NCBI GenBank assembly: GCA_030066985.1
Contig: JASJAN010000057.1
Coordinates: 1 to 56,498 of the forward strand
Direction of reading: 5' to 3'
DNA length: 56,498 nucleotides
Source: Desulfobacterales bacterium
Lineage (GTDB): Bacteria > Desulfobacterota > Desulfobacteria > Desulfobacterales > JAHEIW01
Shown: positions 43,540 to 52,646 of the stretch, piece by piece
How the letters are laid out: each line of letters begins with the position of its first letter
Position numbering within the stretch: the first letter of the stretch is position 1
Made by a program: the position numbers and the translations under genes
Notes under the pieces: generated by a model
Databases searched by the model: none
Told to the model about the DNA's origin: nothing
What the model saw: the letters and a program-made list of their open reading frames with translations, nothing else

Positions 43540-44679
43540 TTAAATAATCTCCAAATCAGCCTGCAGCGCTCCTGCGGCTTTGAGCGCCTGGAAAATTGCT
43601 ATCAGGTCCCGCGGAGAAACGCCGAGGGCATTTAATGCTTTGACGACCTCCCCAATACTGACACCCGATTCCACCAGGAAAATGGGGTTTTTGCCCTCTT
43701 GCACGACGATGTCTGATTCCGGCGTGACCACGGTCTGGCCACCGCGTGAAAACGGCAGCGGCTGTGAAACATCCAGGGATTCATTGATCTGAATGCTTAA
43801 ATTGCCATGGGCGATCGCAATGGTCGCAATGCGGACATTTTCTCCCATGATGACGGTGCCGGTACGTTCATTGACGACCACTTTGGAAACCATGTCCGGC
43901 GTTACACCCAGGCTCTCGATCCTCGTTACAAATTGAACCGTATTGCCCAGATAGTTTTCGGGCACCGTTACCCGAATCGAGCCGGCATTCTCTGTTTTTG
44001 CCAACTGGCTAAAAAAAGCACGATTGATGGCCTGGGCCACCCGACTGGCAGTGGTAAAATCCGGGTCTTTCAACGCCAACGTCAGCGCATTTTTATCGTT
44101 GAAATTTGAATGCAGTTCCTTTTCCACAAGGGCGCCGCCAACAACGCGACCCACGGTCGGAAAATTCTTTTGGACCTGATCACCGGAGTTTCCGCTAATG
44201 GCAAACCCTCCTGTGCTAACCGGTCCCTGGGCAACCGCATAAACATTTCCATCGGCAGCCCGCAACGGTGTGAACAGCAGCGTGCCGCCCTGCAGATTCT
44301 CTGCATCACCGATGGAGCTGACCAACACATCAAGACGGCTGCCCAAGCTGGCAAACGGCGGCAGATCAGCAGTCACCATAACCGCAGCAACGTTTTCGAC
44401 ATCTTCAATATCGCTGGTCTGAACGGTGACACCCATTTTTTCCAGCAAACTGGCCAGCGATTGAATGGTAAACAAAGAGCTGTCACTGTCACCGGTACCT
44501 TCCAACCCCACCACCAGTCCGTAACCCACCAGTTGATTCTGGCGCACGCCTTTGATATCGGCGATATCTTTGATGCGAACAGCCAATACATCCGGCACCA
44601 TAACGATGAGAAAGAGCAGCGCCGAAAATAAAATGGCGCGCCCTTTATGCTTGAACAATGTTTGAAAGCCAAATTTCAT
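43540..44679 (-). CDS. flgI: flagellar P-ring protein FlgI
   Basis: A 379-residue periplasmic protein that forms the P-ring around the rod in the peptidoglycan layer. A signal peptide (about 1-33) precedes RIKDIADIKGVRQNQLVGYGLVVGL, the near-invariant FlgI start, and GTGDSDSSLFT follows. The C-terminus has GVSPRDLIAIFQALKAAGAL. Length is normal. Upstream is flgH, downstream flgJ. Confidence 0.97.
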   Translation of the reverse strand: MKFGFQTLFKHKGRAILFSALLFLIVMVPDVLAVRIKDIADIKGVRQNQLVGYGLVVGLEGTGDSDSSLFTIQSLASLLEKMGVTVQTSDIEDVENVAAVMVTADLPPFASLGSRLDVLVSSIGDAENLQGGTLLFTPLRAADGNVYAVAQGPVSTGGFAISGNSGDQVQKNFPTVGRVVGGALVEKELHSNFNDKNALTLALKDPDFTTASRVAQAINRAFFSQLAKTENAGSIRVTVPENYLGNTVQFVTRIESLGVTPDMVSKVVVNERTGTVIMGENVRIATIAIAHGNLSIQINESLDVSQPLPFSRGGQTVVTPESDIVVQEGKNPIFLVESGVSIGEVVKALNALGVSPRDLIAIFQALKAAGALQADLEII

Positions 44680-44704
44680 GAAATTATCATCCTTGCTGCA
44701 CAGT

Positions 44705-45487
44705 TTAAAAGGGCCAAACCGAATTCAGTAAATTGGCCAGCCAGCCAGGCCGCTGACGGTCGTCGACGACCCCGCTGCCACTGTAAGCGATCTTGGCATC
44801 TGAAATAAAGGTGGACAAAATGACATTATCATCATCGATGTCGCGTGGCCGAATGGTCCCGGACAAAATAATCATCTGGGTCTCATGATTGACCAAAATC
44901 TCGCGCGACCCAATAATTTTCAGATTGCCGTTGGGCAATAACTCTGCCACCCGGCAGGTGATAAAGGCATTGAGGTCCCCGCTGCGCGAGGTGGTTCCGG
45001 AGCCGTTGAAATCGCTGGACATGCTGCCTTTGACCGCCGGATTGTTAAAGGGGTCGGGTCGGGGCAGTTTGCTGGTGATATTGTCTAAGACCTTGTCTTT
45101 ATACCAGTCTTCGATTTCAAAAAACGTGTCAATGCCGGCTTCCAAGGCAGACTCACGCCCGGTCTTGGTGTCGGCTGAATTGGTGGCGTTGGACGATTCT
45201 GCAATTTTGACCGTGACAATATCACCCACTTTGCGTGCTTTGGTATCAATAAAAAAATCATTAAACATGCTGCGCGTCGCGTACAAAGAGCCATTAGATT
45301 CATAAAGTGAACCATTGAAATCCGGTGTGGGTAAAGATACGGCTTCAACCGGCACTTTGGGTTTCATCGGCATGGTTTGCGCTACCGGCGGGAGGTTCTG
45401 CCGGGTAACGGAGCAGCCGGTTAGACTCGCAAGCACCAGCAATAAAACGGTCATTCCGATAACATATTGGGTTGATTTTAACATCAT
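44705..45487 (-). CDS. flgH: flagellar L-ring lipoprotein FlgH
   Basis: A 260-residue outer-membrane lipoprotein with lipobox LTGC near residue 25. The FlgH core contains SLYATRSMFNDFFIDTKARK, VGDIVTVKIAESSNATNSAD, GNLKIIGSREILVNHETQ and SGTIRPRDIDDDN. It is an L-ring subunit, which supports the Gram-negative assignment. Start codons at 45487 and 45484 are adjacent. Confidence 0.96.
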   Translation of the reverse strand: MMLKSTQYVIGMTVLLLVLASLTGCSVTRQNLPPVAQTMPMKPKVPVEAVSLPTPDFNGSLYESNGSLYATRSMFNDFFIDTKARKVGDIVTVKIAESSNATNSADTKTGRESALEAGIDTFFEIEDWYKDKVLDNITSKLPRPDPFNNPAVKGSMSSDFNGSGTTSRSGDLNAFITCRVAELLPNGNLKIIGSREILVNHETQMIILSGTIRPRDIDDDNVILSTFISDAKIAYSGSGVVDDRQRPGWLANLLNSVWPF

Positions 45488-45518
45488 TGGTTTTCCTTAA
45501 TGTTTTACTCCAAGCGTT

Positions 45519-46526
45519 TTAAAAATCGACCTTGACGGTGTTGGTGTCAACCACCACCGCATGCAGTATTTTTTTTGAATCCAAATTGATCACCGGGATT
45601 CGTTCACCTTTACGTCCTTTTTTCTTCACCTGCCCAAGGGTGGTAATTTTCAAACTCTGCGACTCGGCAATAATCGTCACCAGATCTCCCCGCTTGACCA
45701 ATGGCGGCAATTCGACGCTATTAGCCCTCAATGGTGTTTGAGCGCCAATGGCTTTTTTGGTCCGCTTGCCGATGGCGGCATCCGGATCGCAGAGCACATT
45801 GGCAGGTACATTGGCCAGATCAAGCATTTGGACCTCAATATCATCGGCTGCGATAGGCTTGTATCTGCCAAGTGGTTTGCGTGTCACCACTACAGGTCCA
45901 AGCACCTCGATCATGGCCGTGGCCCATACCTTTTTATGGGAGTTACCGTTAACGCTGAAGTCTATCGCAATTGGGCAGCGGCCCATCAGCTGCCGGCTGC
46001 GCGGTGCGCTCACCTTGTAAGTAATCCGCCCTTTCGGCAGCACCACGTCATTCATGACGCGGATATCTTTAATGCGCATGGTTTGGTTATTTCCAGGCAC
46101 CTGGCGCAGAATAAAATCAGAAACAATTTTTTCGATTTCCTGTTTCTGAATTTCAACATGGCTGCGGGTAACATAAATTTTTGGCGGTCCGTCAACAACC
46201 ACTGTGGCCATATCGACATGATGCTGTTGGAGGCGCTTTAGCAGAAACTTTAGGTCAAACTGGCGTGACTCCCCTGGCAACGGCGCTTTGCCGATCATGA
46301 TATTTTTCAACTGCTGTATAAGATGAACATCATCGCCCTCGAAGTTGGCGATTTGCCCCAGTAAAATCTCGGCACCATCGATTTCGACGCGCTCAGTGAA
46401 GCGAAGGGTGGTTGTCTGATTGGCCCATGCGTCAGTCAGCGGCATACAAAAAAATGCCAGCAGTAAAAACATCAAGCCCGCACAAAGCCATTTTAATGAT
46501 TGGGTATTAATATTTAGTAAGTTCAT
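45519..46526 (-). CDS. flgA: P-ring assembly chaperone FlgA
   Basis: A 335-residue exported chaperone, somewhat longer than enteric FlgA, with a signal peptide (about 1-35, ending TDAWA). A SAF-type domain is in the C-terminal half (VVTRKPLGRYKPIAADDIEV, IGKRTKKAIGAQTPLRANS). GDLVTIIAESQSLKITTLG is the usual FlgA end block. An extra N-terminal beta-rich domain (RVEIDGAEILLGQIANFEGD) accounts for the added length. It lies between flgG and flgH, as in other deltaproteobacteria. Confidence 0.92.
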   Translation of the reverse strand: MNLLNINTQSLKWLCAGLMFLLLAFFCMPLTDAWANQTTTLRFTERVEIDGAEILLGQIANFEGDDVHLIQQLKNIMIGKAPLPGESRQFDLKFLLKRLQQHHVDMATVVVDGPPKIYVTRSHVEIQKQEIEKIVSDFILRQVPGNNQTMRIKDIRVMNDVVLPKGRITYKVSAPRSRQLMGRCPIAIDFSVNGNSHKKVWATAMIEVLGPVVVTRKPLGRYKPIAADDIEVQMLDLANVPANVLCDPDAAIGKRTKKAIGAQTPLRANSVELPPLVKRGDLVTIIAESQSLKITTLGQVKKKGRKGERIPVINLDSKKILHAVVVDTNTVKVDF

Positions 46527-46535
46527 TGGTGTCCA

Positions 46536-47324
46536 TTACCGTTTCAGATTGTTGGCCAGTTGTAGCATGTCATCGGCGGTGGTAATGACCTTGCTGTTGG
46601 TTTCATAGGCCCTTTGGGCGGTAATCATATTGACCATTTCATCCACCACACTGACATTGGACATTTCTAAAAAGCCCTGGGCCAGCGTACCAAAACCATT
46701 GTCGCCGGGCGTGCCAATAATTTCATCTCCAGAGCCATTGGTCGGCGAGTACAGGTTTTTTCCCAGACTTCTCAATCCGGCCGGATTAACGAAGCGCGCC
46801 AACTGAACGGTACCGATTTCGGTTGGGGTCGCATCACCCGCCTGAATGACGGAAACGGTACCATCCAGGCCCACTGAAATCGAGATGGTGTCAGTGGGCA
46901 CTGTCATTTCCGGAATCAACGGGAATCCGTCCGGATTGACGATGCGACCATCGGCATCCAGCTTGAATTCGCCGGATCGCGAGTACCCGGTGTCACCGTC
47001 TGGCAGTTCAATTTGGAAAAACCCATCCCCTTCAATGGCCCAATCGAGCTCATTGCCGGTGTTCTGGAAGTCGCCCTGGCCAAACATCTTCTGCACGGCT
47101 GCAGGACGGGTACCATGCCCCAGCTGAATACCGGTCGGCACTGTGGTATCAGCCGAAGAAGCTGCTCCGGCAGGTCGCAGACTCTCATATAGGAGATCCT
47201 GAAATTCAGCTCGGCTCTTTTTGAAACCGGATGTATTGACATTGGCCAAGTTATTGGCAATGACATCTATATTCAGCTCTTGGGCTTGCATGCCGGTGGC
47301 TGATGTCCACAAACTGCGTATCAT
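46536..47324 (-). CDS. flgG: flagellar distal rod protein FlgG
   Basis: A 262-residue rod protein. It starts [20 protein letters not shown] and has the rod motif [20 protein letters not shown] and the C-terminal [20 protein letters not shown], which defines FlgG. Length is normal. It is preceded by flgF and followed by flgA, a standard order. No separate promoter is seen, so it belongs to the flgF transcript. Confidence 0.96.
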   Translation of the reverse strand: MIRSLWTSATGMQAQELNIDVIANNLANVNTSGFKKSRAEFQDLLYESLRPAGAASSADTTVPTGIQLGHGTRPAAVQKMFGQGDFQNTGNELDWAIEGDGFFQIELPDGDTGYSRSGEFKLDADGRIVNPDGFPLIPEMTVPTDTISISVGLDGTVSVIQAGDATPTEIGTVQLARFVNPAGLRSLGKNLYSPTNGSGDEIIGTPGDNGFGTLAQGFLEMSNVSVVDEMVNMITAQRAYETNSKVITTADDMLQLANNLKR

Positions 47325-47352
47325 TTTACCTCCAATGTTTAATGGTTATGCA

Positions 47353-48126
47353 TTACGCTGCCCGGCCGACATCATTTATCAGCCGTGCGTTCATGTCATC
47401 AATGGAACGCATCATCTTCTGATAAGATTCATAGCCACGCAGAACCTCAATCATCTCGGTCATCATCCGGACCGTATCGACATTTGACATTTCCAAAAAT
47501 CCCTGACTGACCTTAAGGCCTTCATCAAGATCCTGCAGCGCATTCGGTTTCAACGCGCGATAATAGTTATGGCCGGCCTTTTCAAGCGCATGGGATTGGC
47601 TAAAATCGATAATCCGCAAACGGTCCACCTGTGATCCATCAACAGTGACATAGCCATCCTCAGATACTGAAAATTCGCGAATATCGCCAGCGGGTTTGGC
47701 AATCTTGATTTTAATTTCGCCGCCTTGGCCTAAAACCGGCCACCCATCCTGGGTGACGAGCACCTCATCTTCATTGACCGTGAAATCACCTCGGCGCGTA
47801 TACTGAATACCGTCTGGCGTCTGTACACAGAAAAAACCGGCCCCCGAAAGCGCCAGATCAAATGGATTTCCCGTTTTTTTGATCTTACCGGACGAAAAGT
47901 CGGTATATGTGCTATATTGCATCCAGTATTCCGGCGCCTGGGACTGTTGCCAGTTAACCGGTCGTGTATTCGCAGTGGTCAATGCGTCCATATCAAAAGC
48001 CCGGAAGCGGCCTCGGTCTTTTTTAAAACCAACGGAGTTGACATTGGCCAGATTGTTTGAAAGCAACTGCAAACGCTTCTCATATGCCAGCGCACCAGTT
48101 GCAGACATGTAAATAGATCCATTCAT
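47353..48126 (-). CDS. flgF: flagellar proximal rod protein FlgF
   Basis: A 257-residue rod protein, paralog of FlgG, with LLSNNLANVNSVGFKKDRGRF and the C-terminal TEMIEVLRGYESYQKMMRSI. ATG 48126 is chosen because GGGGAG lies 8 nt upstream. The open frame runs to 48195, but the added residues are atypical. A sigma-54 promoter lies at 48231-48246. It leads the flgF-flgG-flgA-flgH-flgI series. Confidence 0.93.
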   Translation of the reverse strand: MNGSIYMSATGALAYEKRLQLLSNNLANVNSVGFKKDRGRFRAFDMDALTTANTRPVNWQQSQAPEYWMQYSTYTDFSSGKIKKTGNPFDLALSGAGFFCVQTPDGIQYTRRGDFTVNEDEVLVTQDGWPVLGQGGEIKIKIAKPAGDIREFSVSEDGYVTVDGSQVDRLRIIDFSQSHALEKAGHNYYRALKPNALQDLDEGLKVSQGFLEMSNVDTVRMMTEMIEVLRGYESYQKMMRSIDDMNARLINDVGRAA

Positions 48127-48230
48127 TGACAAACTCCCCACCTGCAATAACCCGCCTGAGATCAGCAGGCTCAGGTATCGGTAAAATGCGGCCACATGAT
48201 AAAGGGCAGCCGTCGATCGCCGCTAGTATT

Positions 48231-48246
48231 TGCAAGACACATACCA
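48231..48246 (-). promoter_or_regulatory. sigma-54 promoter upstream of flgF
   Basis: On the minus strand, TGGTAT-GTGTC-TTGCA has the -24 GG and -12 GC at correct 10-nt spacing; only the CAC part of the -24 box differs. The predicted start is near 48220, about 95 nt before the flgF ATG. This gives the rod/ring/hook-junction operon class-II-type sigma-54 control. Confidence 0.7.
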
Positions 48247-48318
48247 ATTCGGTTTTTTTTTTGACAGTGGGCATCAATGACGCAGCCAGCATCATCATAA
48301 ACGGATGTAATATATAAT

Positions 48319-48352
48319 ACAAACAATTTCAATGGTTTATACAATTGTTTGT
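48319..48352. promoter_or_regulatory. inverted repeat, candidate enhancer for the flgF sigma-54 promoter
   Basis: ACAAACAATT (48319-48328) and AATTGTTTGT (48343-48352) are perfect inverses with a 14-nt centre. They sit about 100-130 nt upstream of the predicted flgF start point, the distance at which sigma-54 activators bind. Confidence 0.5.
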
Positions 48353-48478
48353 GACCCGACAATCCGCCCCATCATTGACATATCTGTTCAGATAAGCATG
48401 GTTAGCTTTTCGGGGGAGCGCAATGTGCCGCATGCGGTATTTTTTGCCGCTCTGGTTATGATCTGGCAAACGGAATAA

Positions 48479-48504
48479 AGGGCAAAAAACGGTCACTTTG
48501 CCCT
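48479..48504 (-). terminator. possible terminator after the fliA-operon small gene
   Basis: On the minus strand AGGGCAAA pairs with TTTGCCCT (8 bp, 10-nt loop), followed by TTATT. It lies 27 nt beyond the stop of the 48532-49059 gene. The T-run is short, so efficiency is doubtful. Confidence 0.45.
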
Positions 48505-48531
48505 GAGATCGAGGGGTCAACCGTGGCGGGT

Positions 48532-49059
48532 TTAAACAGGGGGCTGGTTTTTCTGTTTATCAGAGCCGCGGCTCAAATGCTTGAGCTTCAAAACCAAATC
48601 GACTTCGCCCTCTGGAACGTTCAAACGTTCTGAAATATCCGTCAGGCTCAGTCCCTTATCAGCCAAATTTTCAATTTCATTGTAAATAACGTTTGCAGGA
48701 TCCATTCCCTGGGCCTCGCTGCCGGTAGGTTGATCTTGGGCAGGATTCGAAATGGGAGTTAGCAAACCGCTGGCAAGCCGCTTGTCGCTTTGCTGATAAT
48801 ATGCATCAAGTGTTTGGCGCTCTTTATCGATGGTTTCCAAGATATGATTAAATGCCAATTCTGTTTGCTGTCGAATCGCCTCCAAAACAAATTCGGCATT
48901 GATATGCGTAGACTGTTGATATGAAGGTGCGCGCAAGATCAGCTGTTTGAATTTGACCCGATTGAGAATCAGAAATACAATAATCAATCCACATAGACCG
49001 ATCTGGGTCACATCGAGAAGGATTTCCCAGAAGTTAAGCATTGGCAATGTCATTTCCAC
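48532..49059 (-). CDS. membrane-anchored DUF2802-like flagellar-operon protein
   Basis: A 175-residue protein with an N-terminal membrane helix (about residues 18-37, VTQIGLCGLIIVFLILNRVK). A coiled middle and a C-terminal HTH-like segment follow (IENLADKGLSLTDISERLNVPEGEVDLVLKL). This arrangement recalls the DUF2802 proteins found near fliA/cheY genes in other proteobacteria; the match is from motif memory. A role in flagellar assembly is inferred from position only. Confidence 0.75.
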   Translation of the reverse strand: MEMTLPMLNFWEILLDVTQIGLCGLIIVFLILNRVKFKQLILRAPSYQQSTHINAEFVLEAIRQQTELAFNHILETIDKERQTLDAYYQQSDKRLASGLLTPISNPAQDQPTGSEAQGMDPANVIYNEIENLADKGLSLTDISERLNVPEGEVDLVLKLKHLSRGSDKQKNQPPV

Positions 49060-49089
49060 TCCCTATGTCATATCAACTTTTTCTGAGCA

Positions 49090-49386
49090 TCAGACACGTA
49101 CATCAATAATTTTTTGATCCACCTCATCTGACCCTGTAGATGCATCGTCTGAACTTGAGGATTCGACGGCGCGTAAGGACTGATCTTTTTCAGTTTTACC
49201 CGTAACATCAACAGAATCGGACTTTTTTTTCTTGCGGCGTTTCTTTTTGTCCTTTTTTTCATCCGCATTTAAGTATTTTTCAAAAGGTGGTTTGTCGTCG
49301 TCGCGCTTTTTACGGTTAACGCGTTGGACTTGCCTTGAAGCAGACACCGGTGGCAGCCCTTTCGGGAAATGTATATCGTCTACCAT
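49090..49386 (-). CDS. small lysine-rich flagellar-operon protein
   Basis: A 98-residue, highly charged protein: MVDDIHFPKGLPPVSASR, then a Lys/Arg run (KKDKKKRRKKKKSD), then a Ser/Asp-rich tail ending QKIIDVRV. It has no membrane helix. The ATG at 49386 has AGAGGAT 7 nt upstream, which is better than the 49437 ATG. It lies between fliA and the DUF2802-like gene in the same operon. I do not recognise the family. Confidence 0.7.
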   Translation of the reverse strand: MVDDIHFPKGLPPVSASRQVQRVNRKKRDDDKPPFEKYLNADEKKDKKKRRKKKKSDSVDVTGKTEKDQSLRAVESSSSDDASTGSDEVDQKIIDVRV

Positions 49387-49509
49387 ACGTCTATCCTCTT
49401 TGTCGCGAATGTTATTCCACCTTTTCGCCCTCCCCACTTCCGAGTTTACGATCAGCTACCGGCCTGTTCACGTGCGCCTATGGCAGCAGCTATGGTTTAC
49501 AGCAGAGAA

Positions 49510-50265
49510 TTAATTGTTCAATAGCTTCTGTTTTCGCAATTTGGCGCGCAAATGTAAAATGGCTTGAGAGTGTATTTGCGATACCCTTGATTCGGTAATC
49601 CCGAGCACTTTGCCGGTTTCTTTCATCGTCAATTCATCCAGATAATACAGCGAAATAACCAGACGCTCTTTTTCGGGAAGTTGCTTAATCGCCTCAGCCA
49701 TGGCTTCTCTCAATTCTTTTAACTTGGTCATGGTCAGGGCATCATCTTCGTTGTTGATCAAATAATTCAGCAGTTTTTCTTTTTCGTCTCTAGAAGACAC
49801 GCCCAACTCTTCAAGGCTGATAAAGGAGATGCTGGACATCTGCTTGGTACGGTACACCTGTTCCAAATCAACTCCCAATTCCTCTGCCACCTCCATATCT
49901 TCCACTTCGCGGCCGAATTTTTGTTCCAGACGCGAATAAGCGGATTCCAATTCCCGTATTTTGCGTCGATTGGATCTGGAAAGAAAATCTCGTGCCCGCA
50001 GCTCGCTGAGCACCGCACCTTTGATTCGGAAAATCGCATAGGTCATAAACTTGTTGTCCCGCCTTGGATCATAGCGATCCACAGCCTGGATCAGACCGAT
50101 GACACCGACATTCATCAGATCATCGATATCGACAGTTGATGGCAGGTGGACCGCCAGCCTTTGAACGATGCGTTTTACATAAGGCAGATATTCGGTAATC
50201 AGCTGGTCGCGATAAGCGGGGTCCTTGGGAACGACTTTTTGGGTTCGTCTCTGTGCCAGAGCCAT
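49510..50265 (-). CDS. fliA: flagellar RNA polymerase sigma factor FliA (sigma-28)
   Basis: A 251-residue FliA/WhiG-type sigma-70 factor. Region 2 shows VKRIVQRLAVHLPSTVDIDD, LMNVGVIGLIQAVDRYDP and KFMTYAIFRIKGAVLSELRA. Region 4 shows LPEKERLVISLYYLDELTMK and VLGITESRVSQIHSQAILHL. It directs late flagellar gene transcription. ATG 50265 is chosen because GGAG lies upstream within the flhG end; the frame opens at 50316. No flgM anti-sigma gene was recognised in the window. Confidence 0.95.
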   Translation of the reverse strand: MALAQRRTQKVVPKDPAYRDQLITEYLPYVKRIVQRLAVHLPSTVDIDDLMNVGVIGLIQAVDRYDPRRDNKFMTYAIFRIKGAVLSELRARDFLSRSNRRKIRELESAYSRLEQKFGREVEDMEVAEELGVDLEQVYRTKQMSSISFISLEELGVSSRDEKEKLLNYLINNEDDALTMTKLKELREAMAEAIKQLPEKERLVISLYYLDELTMKETGKVLGITESRVSQIHSQAILHLRAKLRKQKLLNN

Positions 50266-50282
50266 AGAATTATAGTCTCCAG

Positions 50283-51191
50283 TTATGATATATTGTTCTC
50301 GATCAAATGGTGCCAAAAAAAATGAGAATCGCCGCCGGGCACCTGGCGCGGCGGCTGAGCAATAATTTTACGAGCCAGATCCTTAAAGCATTTGCTGGCG
50401 TGCGTATCCGGAAACAGGTCGCTGACCAGCTTTTGCTGTTTGATGCCTTTGGTAACATTGGCATCAAACAGCACGCTTCCGACATATTCAATGCTCATAT
50501 CTAAAAATCTTTCCGTCACCAGATTCAATTGCCGGAATACTTCATTTCCCTGTTGGTCTGTTTGGGCCAGATTCACGATGACCTTGCAGCTTTTCTCGGC
50601 ATACTTTAATGCCAATACTTTCATCAGGGCATAGGCATCGGTTATGGCGGTTGGCTCAGGGGATACCACCACAATGATTTCCTGAGCGATCACATTAAAG
50701 TCCAGCACATTCGAGGATATACCGGCTGCGGTATCGATCAGCAATAGGTCTACTTGGTCAATGACCTCATCCAGTTCACTCAAAATTTGAACTTTCTGCT
50801 GCCGGGTAAGCTGGGTCATTTCTTGGATTCCTGACGAAGCCGGCAAAATTTGAAGATGGCCGGGTCCTTCGACAACAATATCCATGATAGATTTTTCGCC
50901 CGTGAGAACATGGGCCACATTATATTTCGGGGCAATCCCTAATAAGACATCAAGATTTCCCAGGCCTAAATCAGCATCTAAAATCAGCACCTTTTTCCCC
51001 AAACGGCTAAAAGCATAACCAAGGTTGGCCACAATACTGGTTTTGCCTACACCGCCTTTTCCACTGGTGACGGCAATCACCCGCGGTCCAGCGGCATCAT
51101 TGTTTCGCGGTATCCCCCCTGGCTTAATTTCCAGATGTTTTAAGCGATCCGACAGGTGAATGACTTTATCTGAGGGATTTTTCGACGTCAT
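50283..51191 (-). CDS. flhG: flagellar number regulator FlhG (MinD-like ATPase)
   Basis: A 302-residue P-loop ATPase of the MinD/ParA class. The deviant Walker A VTSGKGGVGKTSIVANLGYA, LILDADLGLGNLDVLLG and LLIDTAAGIS are all present. It lies directly downstream of flhF, the usual partner; the FlhF/FlhG pair sets flagellar number and pole placement in polar flagellates. Polar flagellation is therefore likely. Confidence 0.95.
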   Translation of the reverse strand: MTSKNPSDKVIHLSDRLKHLEIKPGGIPRNNDAAGPRVIAVTSGKGGVGKTSIVANLGYAFSRLGKKVLILDADLGLGNLDVLLGIAPKYNVAHVLTGEKSIMDIVVEGPGHLQILPASSGIQEMTQLTRQQKVQILSELDEVIDQVDLLLIDTAAGISSNVLDFNVIAQEIIVVVSPEPTAITDAYALMKVLALKYAEKSCKVIVNLAQTDQQGNEVFRQLNLVTERFLDMSIEYVGSVLFDANVTKGIKQQKLVSDLFPDTHASKCFKDLARKIIAQPPRQVPGGDSHFFWHHLIENNIS

Positions 51192-51212
51192 TGAAATTGC
51201 TGTTCCTTTCCG

Positions 51213-52646
51213 CTACGAGTAGTTTGAGATTCGCACAGAATCCCTCGTTGCTGACATGTCACGCCCAAACGGTTTGCTTTTTTCCGGTTGGCAATCTCTG
51301 CAGGGCAAGAAATGTTGCAGGCCGGCAGCCTCAGCGGTTGAAAAAGTAATCAGGTTTTTGGGTTTTATCTTGCGGGTCCATTTACAGTCTGAACAGTGAA
51401 ACACATCTGAATTGTTGTTGGCCACAAATGTGTGTTCACCAATTTGGGCCGCAATACCGTCTGCGGTGGTATTCTTTTCCTGCGGTTTTGAAACGGCTTT
51501 ACGCAAGGTAAAATCTCCCATCAGCTTTTTGATAAGGTTTTGCAGCGACCCTGTTTTGATGGCATTTGGCACTTGGCGCCCATAAGTTAAATAAGATAGC
51601 GGCACTGGATGGTTGCTGAGCAAATTGATGATATTGCCCAACGTAGCGCTTTCATCCAGCTTGGTAAAAATTAAACGTGTCACGGGCAACGAAATTAAGC
51701 CTCTAAGGGTTTGGCTTAAATCACTTTCTTTGGCCGTCGCACTTAGCGCCAGATGAATTTCAAGATTTTCAACACTCCGCAGACAGTTTTTAAGGGCCTC
51801 AATTTCCTCCAGGTTTGCAAAATTCAACCCCGGCGTGTCCACCAGGATAAGGTCAGATTGGCGCACTTCATCAACCGTAGCGATAAACGCATCTGGTGTG
51901 GCCGCTGTTTTGAGCGGAACCCCCATTGCCCGCGTGTATACCTTCAGTTCGTTGGCTGCGCCGATGCGATAAGAATCAAGAGAAATAAGGGCAACGGCTT
52001 GCTGTTGTTCAATTGCATACCGGGCCGCCAATTTAGCAATGGTGGCTGTTTTTCCGACACCGGTGGGCCCCACAACTACCAGAATCCTAGGGCCGGATTG
52101 ATTTTCAGATGGCATTTCAGCCGCTGCACTTTTGCCTTGCAATATGTTGGCGATCTCTGTGATGAGCTCATCGCTGGTTTCCCATTGATGGTCGGCATAT
52201 TGCTGGTTTAAGTGTGCCGTAATATCGTCGGCCAGATCCCTTTTAACTTCTTGGGACAACAAGTGCTCAAATACGCAACTGAGCACATCGTTGGTACCGG
52301 CTGCCGTTTTGTTGTAGGAAGTGTCTATCGTTTTGCCGTCATGGCGGGTTTTAAGACTGCTCGCAAGCGATGGTCTTGCATCCTTCCGCATGCTTCTGTC
52401 GTTATGCCCGTAGCGACGATAAGCACTCAAAGCGCCCGCATTGGCAACAGGTTTTGGTTGCGACGCAATATCATTTGTGTCGACTGCGGCTGTCACCTCC
52501 ACGCCCACCGATTTCACCAGACCCAGCAGCTTATTCTCCTTTTTAAGACTGCGCGCCGATAAAATGACGGCATTTGAACCCAGTTCATTCTTAACCATGC
52601 GCAAGGCGGAAGTCATATCTTTGGCTTCAAAGCGTTTAATCTGCAT
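51213..52646 (-). CDS. flhF: flagellar biosynthesis SRP-type GTPase FlhF with C-terminal Cys extension
   Basis: A 477-residue GTPase. The N-terminal B domain (MQIKRFEAKDMTSALRMVKN) and the NG domain ([32 protein letters not shown]) are typical. The C-terminal end is not. After the G domain come about 60 residues with HCSDC (C418, C421) and PCRDC (C449, C452), a zinc-ribbon-like CxxC-27-CxxC arrangement. It overlaps flhA by 11 nt and precedes flhG. The metal-binding idea is inference. Confidence 0.94.
   Translation of the reverse strand: MQIKRFEAKDMTSALRMVKNELGSNAVILSARSLKKENKLLGLVKSVGVEVTAAVDTNDIASQPKPVANAGALSAYRRYGHNDRSMRKDARPSLASSLKTRHDGKTIDTSYNKTAAGTNDVLSCVFEHLLSQEVKRDLADDITAHLNQQYADHQWETSDELITEIANILQGKSAAAEMPSENQSGPRILVVVGPTGVGKTATIAKLAARYAIEQQQAVALISLDSYRIGAANELKVYTRAMGVPLKTAATPDAFIATVDEVRQSDLILVDTPGLNFANLEEIEALKNCLRSVENLEIHLALSATAKESDLSQTLRGLISLPVTRLIFTKLDESATLGNIINLLSNHPVPLSYLTYGRQVPNAIKTGSLQNLIKKLMGDFTLRKAVSKPQEKNTTADGIAAQIGEHTFVANNNSDVFHCSDCKWTRKIKPKNLITFSTAEAAGLQHFLPCRDCQPEKSKPFGRDMSATRDSVRISNYS

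Larger units (their letters stand above)
48247..48531. other. upstream control region of the flgF operon
   Basis: No gene is supported in this stretch. It carries a poly-T tract (48252-48262), the ACAAACAATT inverted repeat (48319-48352) and the AGGGCAAA hairpin (48479-48504). The remainder, around 48360-48475, has no feature I recognise apart from a short CCGCATGCGG palindrome near 48428-48437. Confidence 0.5.
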
